DNA of 36,015 nucleotides from a bacterium (GTDB lineage: Bacteria; Patescibacteriota; Minisyncoccia; UBA6257; GWB1-50-10), in the NCBI GenBank assembly GCA_021815205.1, contig JAKAHD010000007.1, positions 1 to 36,015 on the forward strand, given 5' to 3'. Numbering within the stretch: position 1 is the stretch's first letter; the number at the start of each line of letters is the position of its first letter. Made by a program: the position numbers and the translations under genes. Shown piece by piece: positions 1 through 8,059 of the stretch. Below the pieces are notes generated by a model. It had not been told where the DNA came from, did not search any database, and saw only the letters and a list, made by a program, of their open reading frames with translations.

Positions 1-1
1 C

Positions 2-136
2 CGGGCGCTCACGGAATGGCTCGTGGAGTACAACTTCAGGAGACCGCACCAATCCCTTGCCTATCTCACCCCAATCGAGTTCAATGAGAAGTGTTACGAA
101 GTGTCAGGGATGTACTCATCCAGTACAAACCCTTGA
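2..136 (+). CDS. Transposase, integrase core (rve-like) C-terminal fragment, truncated by window start
   Basis: Manual translation from nt 2: RALTEWLVEYNFRRPHQSLAYLTPIEFNEKCYEVSGMYSSSTNP*; 'EYNFRRPHQSL..LTP' is typical of IS3/IS481-type transposase C-termini. Confidence 0.8.
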   Translation, partial: RALTEWLVEYNFRRPHQSLAYLTPIEFNEKCYEVSGMYSSSTNP

Positions 137-177
137 GAACTGAGAGATAGTGGAGTAAGCTCAATCAAGAAAGCTCG

Positions 178-268
178 GGAGAGGTGCGGCGAATGGTAAG
201 CCAGCAGTTTGCTAAACTGTAGCCGTGTAAAAAGCGGCTTGTGGGTTCGACTCCCACCCTCTCCGCCA
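178..268 (+). tRNA. tRNA-Ser(GCT), long variable arm, CCA present in the integrated state
   Basis: Acceptor GGAGAGG/CCTCTCC; anticodon loop within cagtttGCTaaactg; T-arm gtgggTTCGActcccac; ends CCGCCA. Confidence 0.93.
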
Positions 269-1765
269 GATTGTACTTTTTGCGAAATCGTAAGAGGTTG
301 CCTCGGCGCAAAGCGCCTCGGCATGGTATTTTTCCGCAATTTTGAAGGCATTTTTGAAATCCAAAACCAAAGTGCGGTCGGCAATGCGGAAGTTCGAACC
401 AATCTTTTTAAGAAAATCCCGAATCCTTTCGGGATTTTCTTGTTGAGCGTATTTTTCGGCTTGGTTGGCCTCTTTTAGAAAAGCAATGGCAAGTTCGAAC
501 CGATTATTGCTCTTTCGCCCAAAAGCGGTGATTTTTTCTTCCAAATCCTTTTTAGCAAGAATGAGCTTGTGCTTTTTAGCGGTATATTCCGCTTGCGACA
601 AATTGCCGTCCAGTTGTAAATCAAGCAAACGATCAAGTTTTGTTTCTATCTCTACAAGTTCATTTCTCGCTTTTTGGGCGAAAGAGCTTTCCGCTTGGGC
701 AATTTTCATTTTTTCGTTTTCAAAATAATTGATTGAAGCATTTGCCCAAGCGGAAGACAAAGAAACTTTTTTGATTTCCTCTTTTATTTGAGAAGTGATG
801 ATTTCTTCGCGAACATATTTTTGCTCGCAAGGATTTTTCCGTTTAGTACATCGCAGATAGTTATGACCTTTCTGCGTTTCGGTAGTGATAAAACAGCCAC
901 ATTCTCCGCAACGGAAAAATCCTCTAAAAATGTAAGGTTTTAGTTTTGGCGATTTCGGTTTGCTTTTGTTCGCCATCACTTCTTGAACAGAATCAAAAAG
1001 TTTCTTTGTGATAATCGGTTCATGCTTTCCGTCATATAGTTCGCCGTTATATTCAATCATTCCGTAGTAGATTTTGTTCTTGAGCATATACTGATAATTT
1101 GAGACGGAAAGCATTTTGCCTTTCTTGCCAACCAAGCCCAAGGAATTGATAATCTTTCGGATTTGAGCGAGGGGGTATTCGCCAGTGGCGTACATTTCAA
1201 AAGTCCGCTTGATATACTTTGCCTTTTCTTTATCAACAGCTATACAACGGGCGTTTTTGTCGTTTATATAGCCAAGTGGCGCCCAAGCGGGCCATATTCC
1301 ATTTCGCAATTTCTGGCGAATACCCCTCTTTATATTTTCCGAAAGATTATCCACATAATATTTTGATTGCCCAAAAGCGATAGACAACATAAATTTTCCC
1401 TGCGGTGTCGGATCAAACCAAAAAGTTGGAAATTTTAGCGTGGTTATTTTTCCAGTGTCCACCAAGTAGATTATCCGTCCGCCGTCTATGGAATTACGAG
1501 CCAATCTATCGGGGTGCCACGCTAAAATTCCCTCGGCTTCATTTTTCTCTATGCTTGCTATCATTTCGTTAAAAATTTCTCGCCCCGGCTCTTTGGCAGT
1601 TTTGCTTTCCACAAATTCACGGACGATATTCAGTCCTTCTTTTTTGGCAAATTCTCGCAACTCAAACATTTGTGCCTCAATGGAAAGCACTTGTCGCTCT
1701 GGTTCGTCCGTGGATTTGCGAGCATAGAGAAAAATCTTTTTGGTTTGAAAATTTATGTTGTCCAT
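212..1765 (-). CDS. Large serine recombinase (resolvase + recombinase + zinc ribbon); 3' end runs antisense into tRNA-Ser
   Basis: N-term YARKSTDEPERQVLSIEAQ, GILAWHPDRLARN, zinc ribbon CGECGCFITTETQKGHNYLRCTKRKNPCEQ, coiled-coil C-term; tail WRRGWESNPQAAFYTATV is translated from antisense tRNA. Confidence 0.93.
   Translation of the reverse strand: MDNINFQTKKIFLYARKSTDEPERQVLSIEAQMFELREFAKKEGLNIVREFVESKTAKEPGREIFNEMIASIEKNEAEGILAWHPDRLARNSIDGGRIIYLVDTGKITTLKFPTFWFDPTPQGKFMLSIAFGQSKYYVDNLSENIKRGIRQKLRNGIWPAWAPLGYINDKNARCIAVDKEKAKYIKRTFEMYATGEYPLAQIRKIINSLGLVGKKGKMLSVSNYQYMLKNKIYYGMIEYNGELYDGKHEPIITKKLFDSVQEVMANKSKPKSPKLKPYIFRGFFRCGECGCFITTETQKGHNYLRCTKRKNPCEQKYVREEIITSQIKEEIKKVSLSSAWANASINYFENEKMKIAQAESSFAQKARNELVEIETKLDRLLDLQLDGNLSQAEYTAKKHKLILAKKDLEEKITAFGRKSNNRFELAIAFLKEANQAEKYAQQENPERIRDFLKKIGSNFRIADRTLVLDFKNAFKIAEKYHAEALCAEATSYDFAKSTIWRRGWESNPQAAFYTATV
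265..395. repeat. Inverted repeat, P'-arm copy 1 (integrase 3' end)
   Basis: CCGCCAGATTGTACTTTTTGCGAAATCGTAAGAGGTTGCCTCGGCGC... matches the reverse complement of about 1880-2016. Confidence 0.88.
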
Positions 1766-1794
1766 ATTGTGTTGAAATTAGTTTTTGGGCAATC

Positions 1795-2058
1795 GAAAAA
1801 TACGCTCAACCTTTCGCCGAAGGCGAAAGAAAAAAGATTGGTTTGCAAAATTTCATTTTGCCCGTGCTTTGCACGGCGAACTTCCGCATTGCCGAGCGGA
1901 CGCTTTCGTTTTCCCTCAAAAATGCTTGGGTTATAGCGGAAAAATACCATGCCGAGGCGCGAAGCGCCGAGGCAACCTCTTACGATTTCGCAAAAAGTAC
2001 AATCTGGCGGTCGTTTTTGATTGATGTTCGAACTTTCTTTGAGCAGAACCCCGACTAA
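1795..2058 (+). pseudogene. Remnant of a second, related serine recombinase 3' end (inverted P'-arm copy 2)
   Basis: NFRIAERTLSFSLKNAWVIAEKYHAEARSAEATSYDFAKSTIWR against NFRIADRTLVLDFKNAFKIAEKYHAEALCAEATSYDFAKSTIWR of the intact gene; upstream similarity continues (gaaaaatacgctcaac) with indels. Confidence 0.8.
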
Positions 2059-2363
2059 GGAAGCCGCCCCGCCGCCGCTCGCTAACGCTCGCCAGCCAGC
2101 CAAAAAGTTTTCTTTACATTTTTTGATTTGCGCGCGCCGATTTTTCTCTTCTAAAAGGAAAAGAAAACTTTTTGACTGGCTTCCGCTTCTGACAGAGCGG
2201 GCGGCGGGTGCGGCCTCTTTTTGTATTCGCTCCGGCATGGCGGAATTCCCCCCAAACCCCCCTTCCGCCATGCCTCCGCTCAAAAGCAGGCGGGCAAAAA
2301 TTCCTTCCCCCCAACCCCCTTCCTTTTTGCCCGCCTGCTTGGGCTTCACCCTGAAATTTTTTT
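2011..2363. repeat. ~350-bp terminal inverted repeat, copy A (left of R-M cassette)
   Basis: GCGGTCGTTTTTG...CCCCGACTAAGGAAGCCGCC...CACCCTGAAATTTTTTT nearly identical to reverse complement of 6480-6832. Confidence 0.95.
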
Positions 2364-2445
2364 GCGGGGCTATTATTTTTAGAGTTGCCCTTGCCCCACC
2401 CACCCAGTGCGCGGGCAACGGGGAACTCCCTGTGAATTTTGAGGA

Positions 2446-2474
2446 TTGTGAAGATTCTGAAGAATTGCTATAAT
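2446..2474 (+). promoter_or_regulatory. Putative sigma70-type promoter for the R-M operon
   Basis: TTGTGA (2446-2451), 17-nt spacer, TATAAT (2469-2474). Confidence 0.6.
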
Positions 2475-2496
2475 GTATATAGGCCAATGTTTCCAT

Positions 2497-2541
2497 ACTA
2501 TAATTATAGTACCTACTTTACGGATAGTAAATAACTACTAT
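2497..2541 (+). promoter_or_regulatory. Putative operator/C-box region upstream of the XRE regulator
   Basis: Perfect palindrome ACTATAATTATAGT (2497-2510) plus ATAGT (2524-2528)...ACTAT (2537-2541). Confidence 0.55.
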
Positions 2542-2545
2542 ACAC

Positions 2546-2749
2546 ATGACAACGATTTCTAAAAATATTAAGAAACACCGTAACAAAAAGGGAATCTCCC
2601 AAGACAAGCTTTCAAAACTCGCTGGTGTTACCTACAACACAATCATAAAAATAGAATCAGGAGTGACTACAAATCCACGAGTTGAAACCCTAGACGCAAT
2701 CGCCCACGCTCTAGGGGTTACTGTGGATAATTTATTACGTTCCGAATAA
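2546..2749 (+). CDS. XRE-family HTH regulator, putative R-M controller protein
   Basis: 67 aa; IKKHRNKKGISQDKLSKLAGVTYNTIIKIESGVTTNPRVETLDAIAHALGVTVDNLL. Confidence 0.88.
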   Translation: MTTISKNIKKHRNKKGISQDKLSKLAGVTYNTIIKIESGVTTNPRVETLDAIAHALGVTVDNLLRSE

Positions 2750-2753
2750 ATTT

Positions 2754-4937
2754 ATGAACACAAGTTTTTTAACCGCAAAAAACGAGTTTGATACGAAATA
2801 TGGTAAGATATTATCCTTGCCGAAATCTTTTGTGCCTGTTGACGGTAAATACATAGACAATGTTTCTCTCAAAAACAAAAGGGGCGAACCGAACGAGGAA
2901 TATTATAAATGGCAATTTATATGTTCCTTAATAAACAGCGGGCTTTATTCAAAGGATTATATTGGTGCAGAAATTTACTTTCCGAAAGGCAATAAAAATT
3001 CAGCCCCCATAAAAATTGACGCCTGTATTTTCGACGATAAGAAATGGTCTGATTTTTATAAAAAGTGGCGGGAAAAAAAGGACGACGATGCGGTTGAATG
3101 GTTGCGTCACCATCTAGTCGCGGCAATAGAATTTAAAAAATCTGACGGAAAAGACATAAAAACGGTTTTTACTTCTCAAATCAAACCGGAAATAAAAGAA
3201 TCAGAAGGAAATTATTGTCTCGGTTTCTATTACGATACCGAACGGCTTTATATCTTTCAGAGAAAAAACGGTGCGGTTATTCGGTACGACGAATCAAAAA
3301 ATCAGAAGGGAAACAAGAGTTCAACAGGCCAACTCTCGCTAGACTTAACAGATAGCTATAAGTACATACCGTCTTTTGAGGGACTGATGAAGCGCGTAAA
3401 TGCGACCCAAGAAATTGATAGGAGCAAAAGAACAGTTGACGATCTGGATCCGATAACTGGAGCGTCTAGTTCTCAAATCAATTATGCCATTTCAAATATA
3501 CTTAAAACGCTAGACCGCGTTGGCCTTCGTAATCCGCGCGGCTATCAGGTTTTGATTGAAATGCTCGCCTTGAAAATTTTTGATGAAAAACGGAGCGAGG
3601 AATACAAAAAGACAACTTCCGACAAAAAACATCTGAAATTTTATCAAACGGAACCGGAAAAAGCCGTTTTGAGTTTTTTTATTACTGACTCGGAAAAGCA
3701 ATTCTTTAAGTTAAGCGATGAAGATGTTCAATCTTTTATAAAAAGAATTCGCCAACTTTATAACGATGCAGCAGAAAAATATAATGTCATCCTACCCTCG
3801 GTCGATACAGCGACGATCAACTGGCAAGATGAAAGCCATGCGAGAGCAATCGGTTCTATAGTGGAAAATTTACAGGATTATAGCTTCATCCGGTCGGCAG
3901 ACTCTGACCTCTACCAACTCGTTTTCTATAAGTTTTCAAACGAATTTACAAAAACTGACAAAGCCCAGTTTGTTACGCCATTAAAAATAATCGATTTTCT
4001 AGTGAAAATTGTTAATCCTGGGTTTGGGGAATCTATCATTGACCCCACAGTGGGTATTGCAGATTTTCTATCGATGAGCTTCGTTAATGCAAAGGGTAAT
4101 TTGGACGATCGTAATATCTATGGCGTTGATAATGATGATCAAATGGTCAAATTGGCACAGCTCAACATGTTGCTTAACGGCGATGGAAATGCCACGTTAA
4201 AATACCAGCCGGATAAAGGCTCAATTTTATACAAATTCAACACAAAAAAAGAACTCGTTGCGCTCGATCCAAAACAGCATAAAAATGGAAATTGGGATAA
4301 TTGGGTTGATGACACAAAATTATTAAAATTCGATGTCGTCCTAACCAATCCGCCATTCGGCGAAAACAGAAAATTTGAGCCAAAGACTGAACATGAGAAA
4401 CAAATCGCTGAAATGTACGAATTATGGAATGTCGCACGCTCTGGAAGTTGGATTGATCCAGGTCTTATTTTCCTTGAGAACGCTTACAGAATTCTAAGAG
4501 AACACGGACGGGTGGGTATTGTTTTATCAAACTCGATTGCGTCAATAGACAGGTGGGAAAGTGCCCGGAGGTGGCTGGCAAGTAAAATGAGAATTGTTGC
4601 CCTTTTTGATTTACCTCCAAATGTATTCGCAGAAACAGGTGTAAATACAACTCTTGTTATTGCTTACAAACCGAAAGAAAAGGAATTAGAAAAGTTAAAT
4701 AGCGAAGGCTACGAGGTTTTTGTTAAAGATATACAGCGGATTGGTTACGAAATAAGAACCGCAAATCGAGTTAAATATTTCAATCCGATATACAAAATTG
4801 ATGAGGAAACATTTGAGACGGTAATAAACGAACAAGGAGAATCCGTATTGGATGAAGAATTTACGGAAACCATTCAAGAATTTAGGAAATGGGCGGTGGC
4901 GCAAGAAGAAACGCTCAAAAAGCTTTTCCTGAAATGA
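2754..4937 (+). CDS. Restriction-modification fusion: N-terminal nuclease-like domain + N6-adenine methyltransferase (Type IIB/IIG, BcgI A-like)
   Basis: NPPFGE motif, LRE-GRVGIVLSNSIAS HsdM-like region; N-terminal KIDACIF...AAIEFKKS consistent with D-ExK nuclease. Confidence 0.82.
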   Translation: MNTSFLTAKNEFDTKYGKILSLPKSFVPVDGKYIDNVSLKNKRGEPNEEYYKWQFICSLINSGLYSKDYIGAEIYFPKGNKNSAPIKIDACIFDDKKWSDFYKKWREKKDDDAVEWLRHHLVAAIEFKKSDGKDIKTVFTSQIKPEIKESEGNYCLGFYYDTERLYIFQRKNGAVIRYDESKNQKGNKSSTGQLSLDLTDSYKYIPSFEGLMKRVNATQEIDRSKRTVDDLDPITGASSSQINYAISNILKTLDRVGLRNPRGYQVLIEMLALKIFDEKRSEEYKKTTSDKKHLKFYQTEPEKAVLSFFITDSEKQFFKLSDEDVQSFIKRIRQLYNDAAEKYNVILPSVDTATINWQDESHARAIGSIVENLQDYSFIRSADSDLYQLVFYKFSNEFTKTDKAQFVTPLKIIDFLVKIVNPGFGESIIDPTVGIADFLSMSFVNAKGNLDDRNIYGVDNDDQMVKLAQLNMLLNGDGNATLKYQPDKGSILYKFNTKKELVALDPKQHKNGNWDNWVDDTKLLKFDVVLTNPPFGENRKFEPKTEHEKQIAEMYELWNVARSGSWIDPGLIFLENAYRILREHGRVGIVLSNSIASIDRWESARRWLASKMRIVALFDLPPNVFAETGVNTTLVIAYKPKEKELEKLNSEGYEVFVKDIQRIGYEIRTANRVKYFNPIYKIDEETFETVINEQGESVLDEEFTETIQEFRKWAVAQEETLKKLFLK

Positions 4938-4940
4938 GAT

Positions 4941-6440
4941 ATGCAATACGTCGATATTCCAAAGAAAATCAACATTGTCGACCTATTGAATAATAGGGCG
5001 TCTTTCTCGCCTCACAATTATAAAAAAGTTACTCTTGGCAAGGGAGATTACAAATTTGTTAAGGATTTTATTTCCGGTGATTTAATAAAAGGCGATGAAG
5101 TCGGATCGGATGCTTATATTTCAAAATCACATAAGTTTTTTATTCGCAATAAATCGTTGCAACCTGATAGTTTTTCGTTTTCGTTTAGCGAAGATAGTGT
5201 TGTGCCCATTCTCCCAGATAAATTCGTCAATTTGCATCTTAAAGAAGGAGATATCGTAATCTCAAAAGATTCAAATGTTGGCGAAGTGGTTATTTTGGAA
5301 AAGGATTATCCAGATCATATGCTTTCGGGTGGGCTATACAAGATGCCAGTTAGGGAAAACAAATATTATCTTTTCGCTTTTCTCAAACATGATTTTTTCA
5401 AGACACAATTAAACTTTCTAGTTTCAAAAGGGGCAACGATCAGACACGCAAAAAAATTATTCTTAGATTGTCAGATTCCGCTCCCACCAGAGAAAGGACG
5501 AAACGGCGTAATAAAATTTGTAGAAACGTTAGTCGGGGCAATCATTGAAAAAGAAAAATGGATACGTGTTAATGAGAAAAAAATTTTTGAAATCATTGAA
5601 AAGGAGTTGACTGACAATCAAAAAGCGAAAAGTTTCTCTTATCGTTTCCCCAATCTTAATGATTTGCAAAAAACTTCTCGCATTGACGCAGGTTTTTATT
5701 GTGAGAGTTACATCCAAAAGCAGTTTTTAATGAAAAACTACATTCACGATGCAGGAACGATTAAGGATTGGGGTTATGACATTGGACGTGGACAAAACTT
5801 ACAGGTTTCAGCTATAGGGAAAAGCATTTACTCTGACAAGAAAAGAGACGGGTTTTACATTTTAGTAAGACCGACAAACATTTCCGATTTTGGAACAGTC
5901 TCAAAATATGAATATCTTGGAAGTGCACAAGGGCTTTCAACAATATCGGAGGGCGACATAATTTTTTCTGCCGAGGGATCGATCGGAAAATGTATTATGT
6001 TCGCAAATCCGAAAGAAAAATTGATTACAAATATTCACGGCATCGTTTTACGAAAGAAAAATCATAACCAAATTGAAAGTGCTTTTGTTGCTTCCTTTCT
6101 ACGCTATTTAAGAAAGGTCGGGGTTTTAGATTATATTTCGGTTGGGGGTCAAGGTGGAAGTCTCGCAATGAAATATTGGTCGGAAGTAAAAATTCCTTTC
6201 TTTCCTAAAAATAAGCAAGAGGAAATCGCAAATCTATATCATAGTTCAGCATCTTATCCAACAAACAAAATTACGGGGAGTAATTTTGAGAAAATTGATG
6301 CTGACGCGAATAAGAATTTCGGTATTCTTGAGCTAGATCATCAACTAAGAATTATGAAGGAATTTTTACAGACGACCATTGATAAAATTGTAGCCGGAGA
6401 TAAAGTAAAAAGTGATTTTTCTTTCGTGGATAACTTCTAA
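4941..6440 (+). CDS. R-M specificity subunit with two target recognition domains (HsdS/BcgI B-like)
   Basis: 499 aa directly after methylase; paired 'EGDIVISKDSNVGEVVI' and 'EGDIIFSAEGSIGKCIM' blocks; 'QIPLPPEKGRNGVIKFVE' / 'KIPFFPKNKQEEIANLY' helices. Confidence 0.85.
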   Translation: MQYVDIPKKINIVDLLNNRASFSPHNYKKVTLGKGDYKFVKDFISGDLIKGDEVGSDAYISKSHKFFIRNKSLQPDSFSFSFSEDSVVPILPDKFVNLHLKEGDIVISKDSNVGEVVILEKDYPDHMLSGGLYKMPVRENKYYLFAFLKHDFFKTQLNFLVSKGATIRHAKKLFLDCQIPLPPEKGRNGVIKFVETLVGAIIEKEKWIRVNEKKIFEIIEKELTDNQKAKSFSYRFPNLNDLQKTSRIDAGFYCESYIQKQFLMKNYIHDAGTIKDWGYDIGRGQNLQVSAIGKSIYSDKKRDGFYILVRPTNISDFGTVSKYEYLGSAQGLSTISEGDIIFSAEGSIGKCIMFANPKEKLITNIHGIVLRKKNHNQIESAFVASFLRYLRKVGVLDYISVGGQGGSLAMKYWSEVKIPFFPKNKQEEIANLYHSSASYPTNKITGSNFEKIDADANKNFGILELDHQLRIMKEFLQTTIDKIVAGDKVKSDFSFVDNF

Positions 6441-6479
6441 ACCCACCCACCACCCTTTTTATTTGTAGCCCGTCCGCCG

Positions 6480-6832
6480 AAAAAATTTCAGGGTGAAGCC
6501 CAAGCAGGCGGGCAAAAAGGAAGGGGGTTGGGGGGAAGGAATTTTTGCCCGCTTGCTTTTGAGCGGAGGCATGGCGGAAGGGGGGTTTGGGGGGAATTCC
6601 GCCATGCCGGAGCGAATACAAAAAGAGGCCGCACCCGCCGCCCGCTCTGTCAGGAGCGGAAGCCAGTCAAAAAGTTTTCTTTTCCTTTTAGAAGAAAAAA
6701 ATCGGCGCGCGCAAATTAAAAAATGTAAAGAAAACTTTTTGGCTGGCTGGCGAGCGTTAGCGAGCGGCGGCGGGGCGGCTTCCTTAGTCGGGGTTCTGTT
6801 CAAAAAATGTTCGAACATCGTCCAAAAACGAC
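6480..6832. repeat. ~350-bp terminal inverted repeat, copy B (right of R-M cassette)
   Basis: Reverse complement of 2011-2363 with few mismatches. Confidence 0.95.
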
Positions 6833-6838
6833 CGCAAA

Positions 6839-6876
6839 ACAAAAAAGAAGATGACTTGTGCCATCTTCTTTTTTGT
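6839..6876 (+). terminator. Rho-independent terminator, probably the original tRNA-Ser terminator displaced by the island
   Basis: AAAAAAGAAGATG-acttgtgc-CATCTTCTTTTTTG, located just after attR. Confidence 0.7.
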
Positions 6877-6946
6877 TTTATGACGCGAAGAATCTGAACC
6901 GAAGCGTGGATACGGTACGCTATTGTGGTATGCTGTATACATTGAT

Positions 6947-7441
6947 ATGGCAGACTACGAAGCGAAAACTCCCGAACGCAAGTGCATATTCTGCGAGATT
7001 GCCGCGGGACGGATACCGGCCGCGAGCTTTTGGGAAAATGAAGAGTTTATGACATTCCTCGCGATCGATCCGAATACCGAGGGCTTTTCCGTCATTATTC
7101 CCAAAGCGCATTTCGGGAGTGATGTGTTGAAGATGCCGGACGATGTGTTGCAAAGGTTTATTATCGCGGCAAAAAAAGCCGCGCAGATTCTCGAGGATTA
7201 TTTTCATGACGTGGGCCGCGTGGGGCTCATCATGGAAGGTACCGGTATCGATCATGCGCACATGAAGCTCGTTCCCCTGCATGGCACGGAGCACATGAAG
7301 CGCGGCGAGTGGAGGCAGTATCTCTCGGGGCAGGAACATTGGTTCGACAAGTACGAAGGATGGATCTCCTCGGCGGGCGGCCCGATGGCTGATCGGGAGC
7401 AGCTCGAGAAGCTCGCGAAAGATATCAAAGAAAAGAAATAA
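6947..7441 (+). CDS. HIT family protein (histidine triad hydrolase)
   Basis: CIFCEIAAGRIPA...FSVIIPKAHFG...GTGIDHAHMKLVPLH. Confidence 0.9.
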   Translation: MADYEAKTPERKCIFCEIAAGRIPAASFWENEEFMTFLAIDPNTEGFSVIIPKAHFGSDVLKMPDDVLQRFIIAAKKAAQILEDYFHDVGRVGLIMEGTGIDHAHMKLVPLHGTEHMKRGEWRQYLSGQEHWFDKYEGWISSAGGPMADREQLEKLAKDIKEKK

Positions 7442-7442
7442 C

Positions 7443-7979
7443 ATGAAAAAGAAAGAATCCGTCACCGTCTGCTCAAGCGCCGCGTTTTTTAAACAAGCGA
7501 TCGAGGCGGATAAAGAGCTCCGGAGAATGGGATTCGCCGTGAAACTCCCGTATACGGCGATGAAGATGAAGCAGAGCGGCGACTATCGTCCCGAAACCTA
7601 TAAGATCTGGTTCAAAAATCCGGAGCAATACGGCCGCAAGACATGGCTCATCAAGAATCACTTGCAGAAAGTAAAGAAAGGTGACGTGGTGCTTGTTTTG
7701 AACTACGAAAAGAACGGCATCCCCGGCTATATCGGCGGGAACACGCTCATCGAAGCGGCGATCGGGTTCCATTACAAAAAGCCGATTTATATTTTGAATC
7801 CGATTTCGGACAAGCTCGATGTTAAGGAGGAAGTGCTCGGCATGCGGCCGATATTTCTGGATGGCAATCTCCAAAACATCGCCCCCGAGAAAAAAGAGAA
7901 GGTGTGCGGCAGAGGACATCGCTATAAAGGAAGAAACCCTTGCCCCGTCTGCTGGCCCGGACGTAATAAGAGAAAATAA
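7443..7979 (+). CDS. Conserved hypothetical, nucleoside 2-deoxyribosyltransferase-like fold with C-terminal Cys-rich tail
   Basis: VTVCSSAAFFKQAIEADKELRRMG...GGNTLIEAAIGFHYKKPIYIL...CGRGHRYKGRNPCPVCWPG. Confidence 0.55.
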   Translation: MKKKESVTVCSSAAFFKQAIEADKELRRMGFAVKLPYTAMKMKQSGDYRPETYKIWFKNPEQYGRKTWLIKNHLQKVKKGDVVLVLNYEKNGIPGYIGGNTLIEAAIGFHYKKPIYILNPISDKLDVKEEVLGMRPIFLDGNLQNIAPEKKEKVCGRGHRYKGRNPCPVCWPGRNKRK

Positions 7980-8000
7980 CCAACGCTCGGTAATGCACGA

Positions 8001-8026
8001 GGGTACTATGAGGCCTCATAGTACCC
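8001..8026. repeat. Perfect 26-bp palindrome between convergent genes
   Basis: GGGTACTATGAGGCCTCATAGTACCC. Confidence 0.9.
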
Positions 8027-8059
8027 GTGGCGGATGCGCGTTTGATTGCCGTCTTTCGG

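Larger units (their letters stand above)
265..6836. mobile_element. Integrated genomic island at tRNA-Ser 3' end carrying serine recombinase and R-M cassette
   Basis: attL ctctCCGCCAgattg at 261-271; attR aacgaCCGCaaaac at about 6827-6840; displaced hairpin terminator (6839-6876) after attR; AT-rich interior against GC-rich flank. Confidence 0.7.

Noticed and set aside
1753-2496. ORFs on both strands through the 350-bp arms (1753-2496 minus, 2021-2473 plus, 6459-6842 minus, 6493-6897 plus, etc.)
   Set aside because: Open frames in overlapping strands of a hairpin-rich repeat; low-complexity products, no RBS or promoter. Best explained as non-coding repeats.
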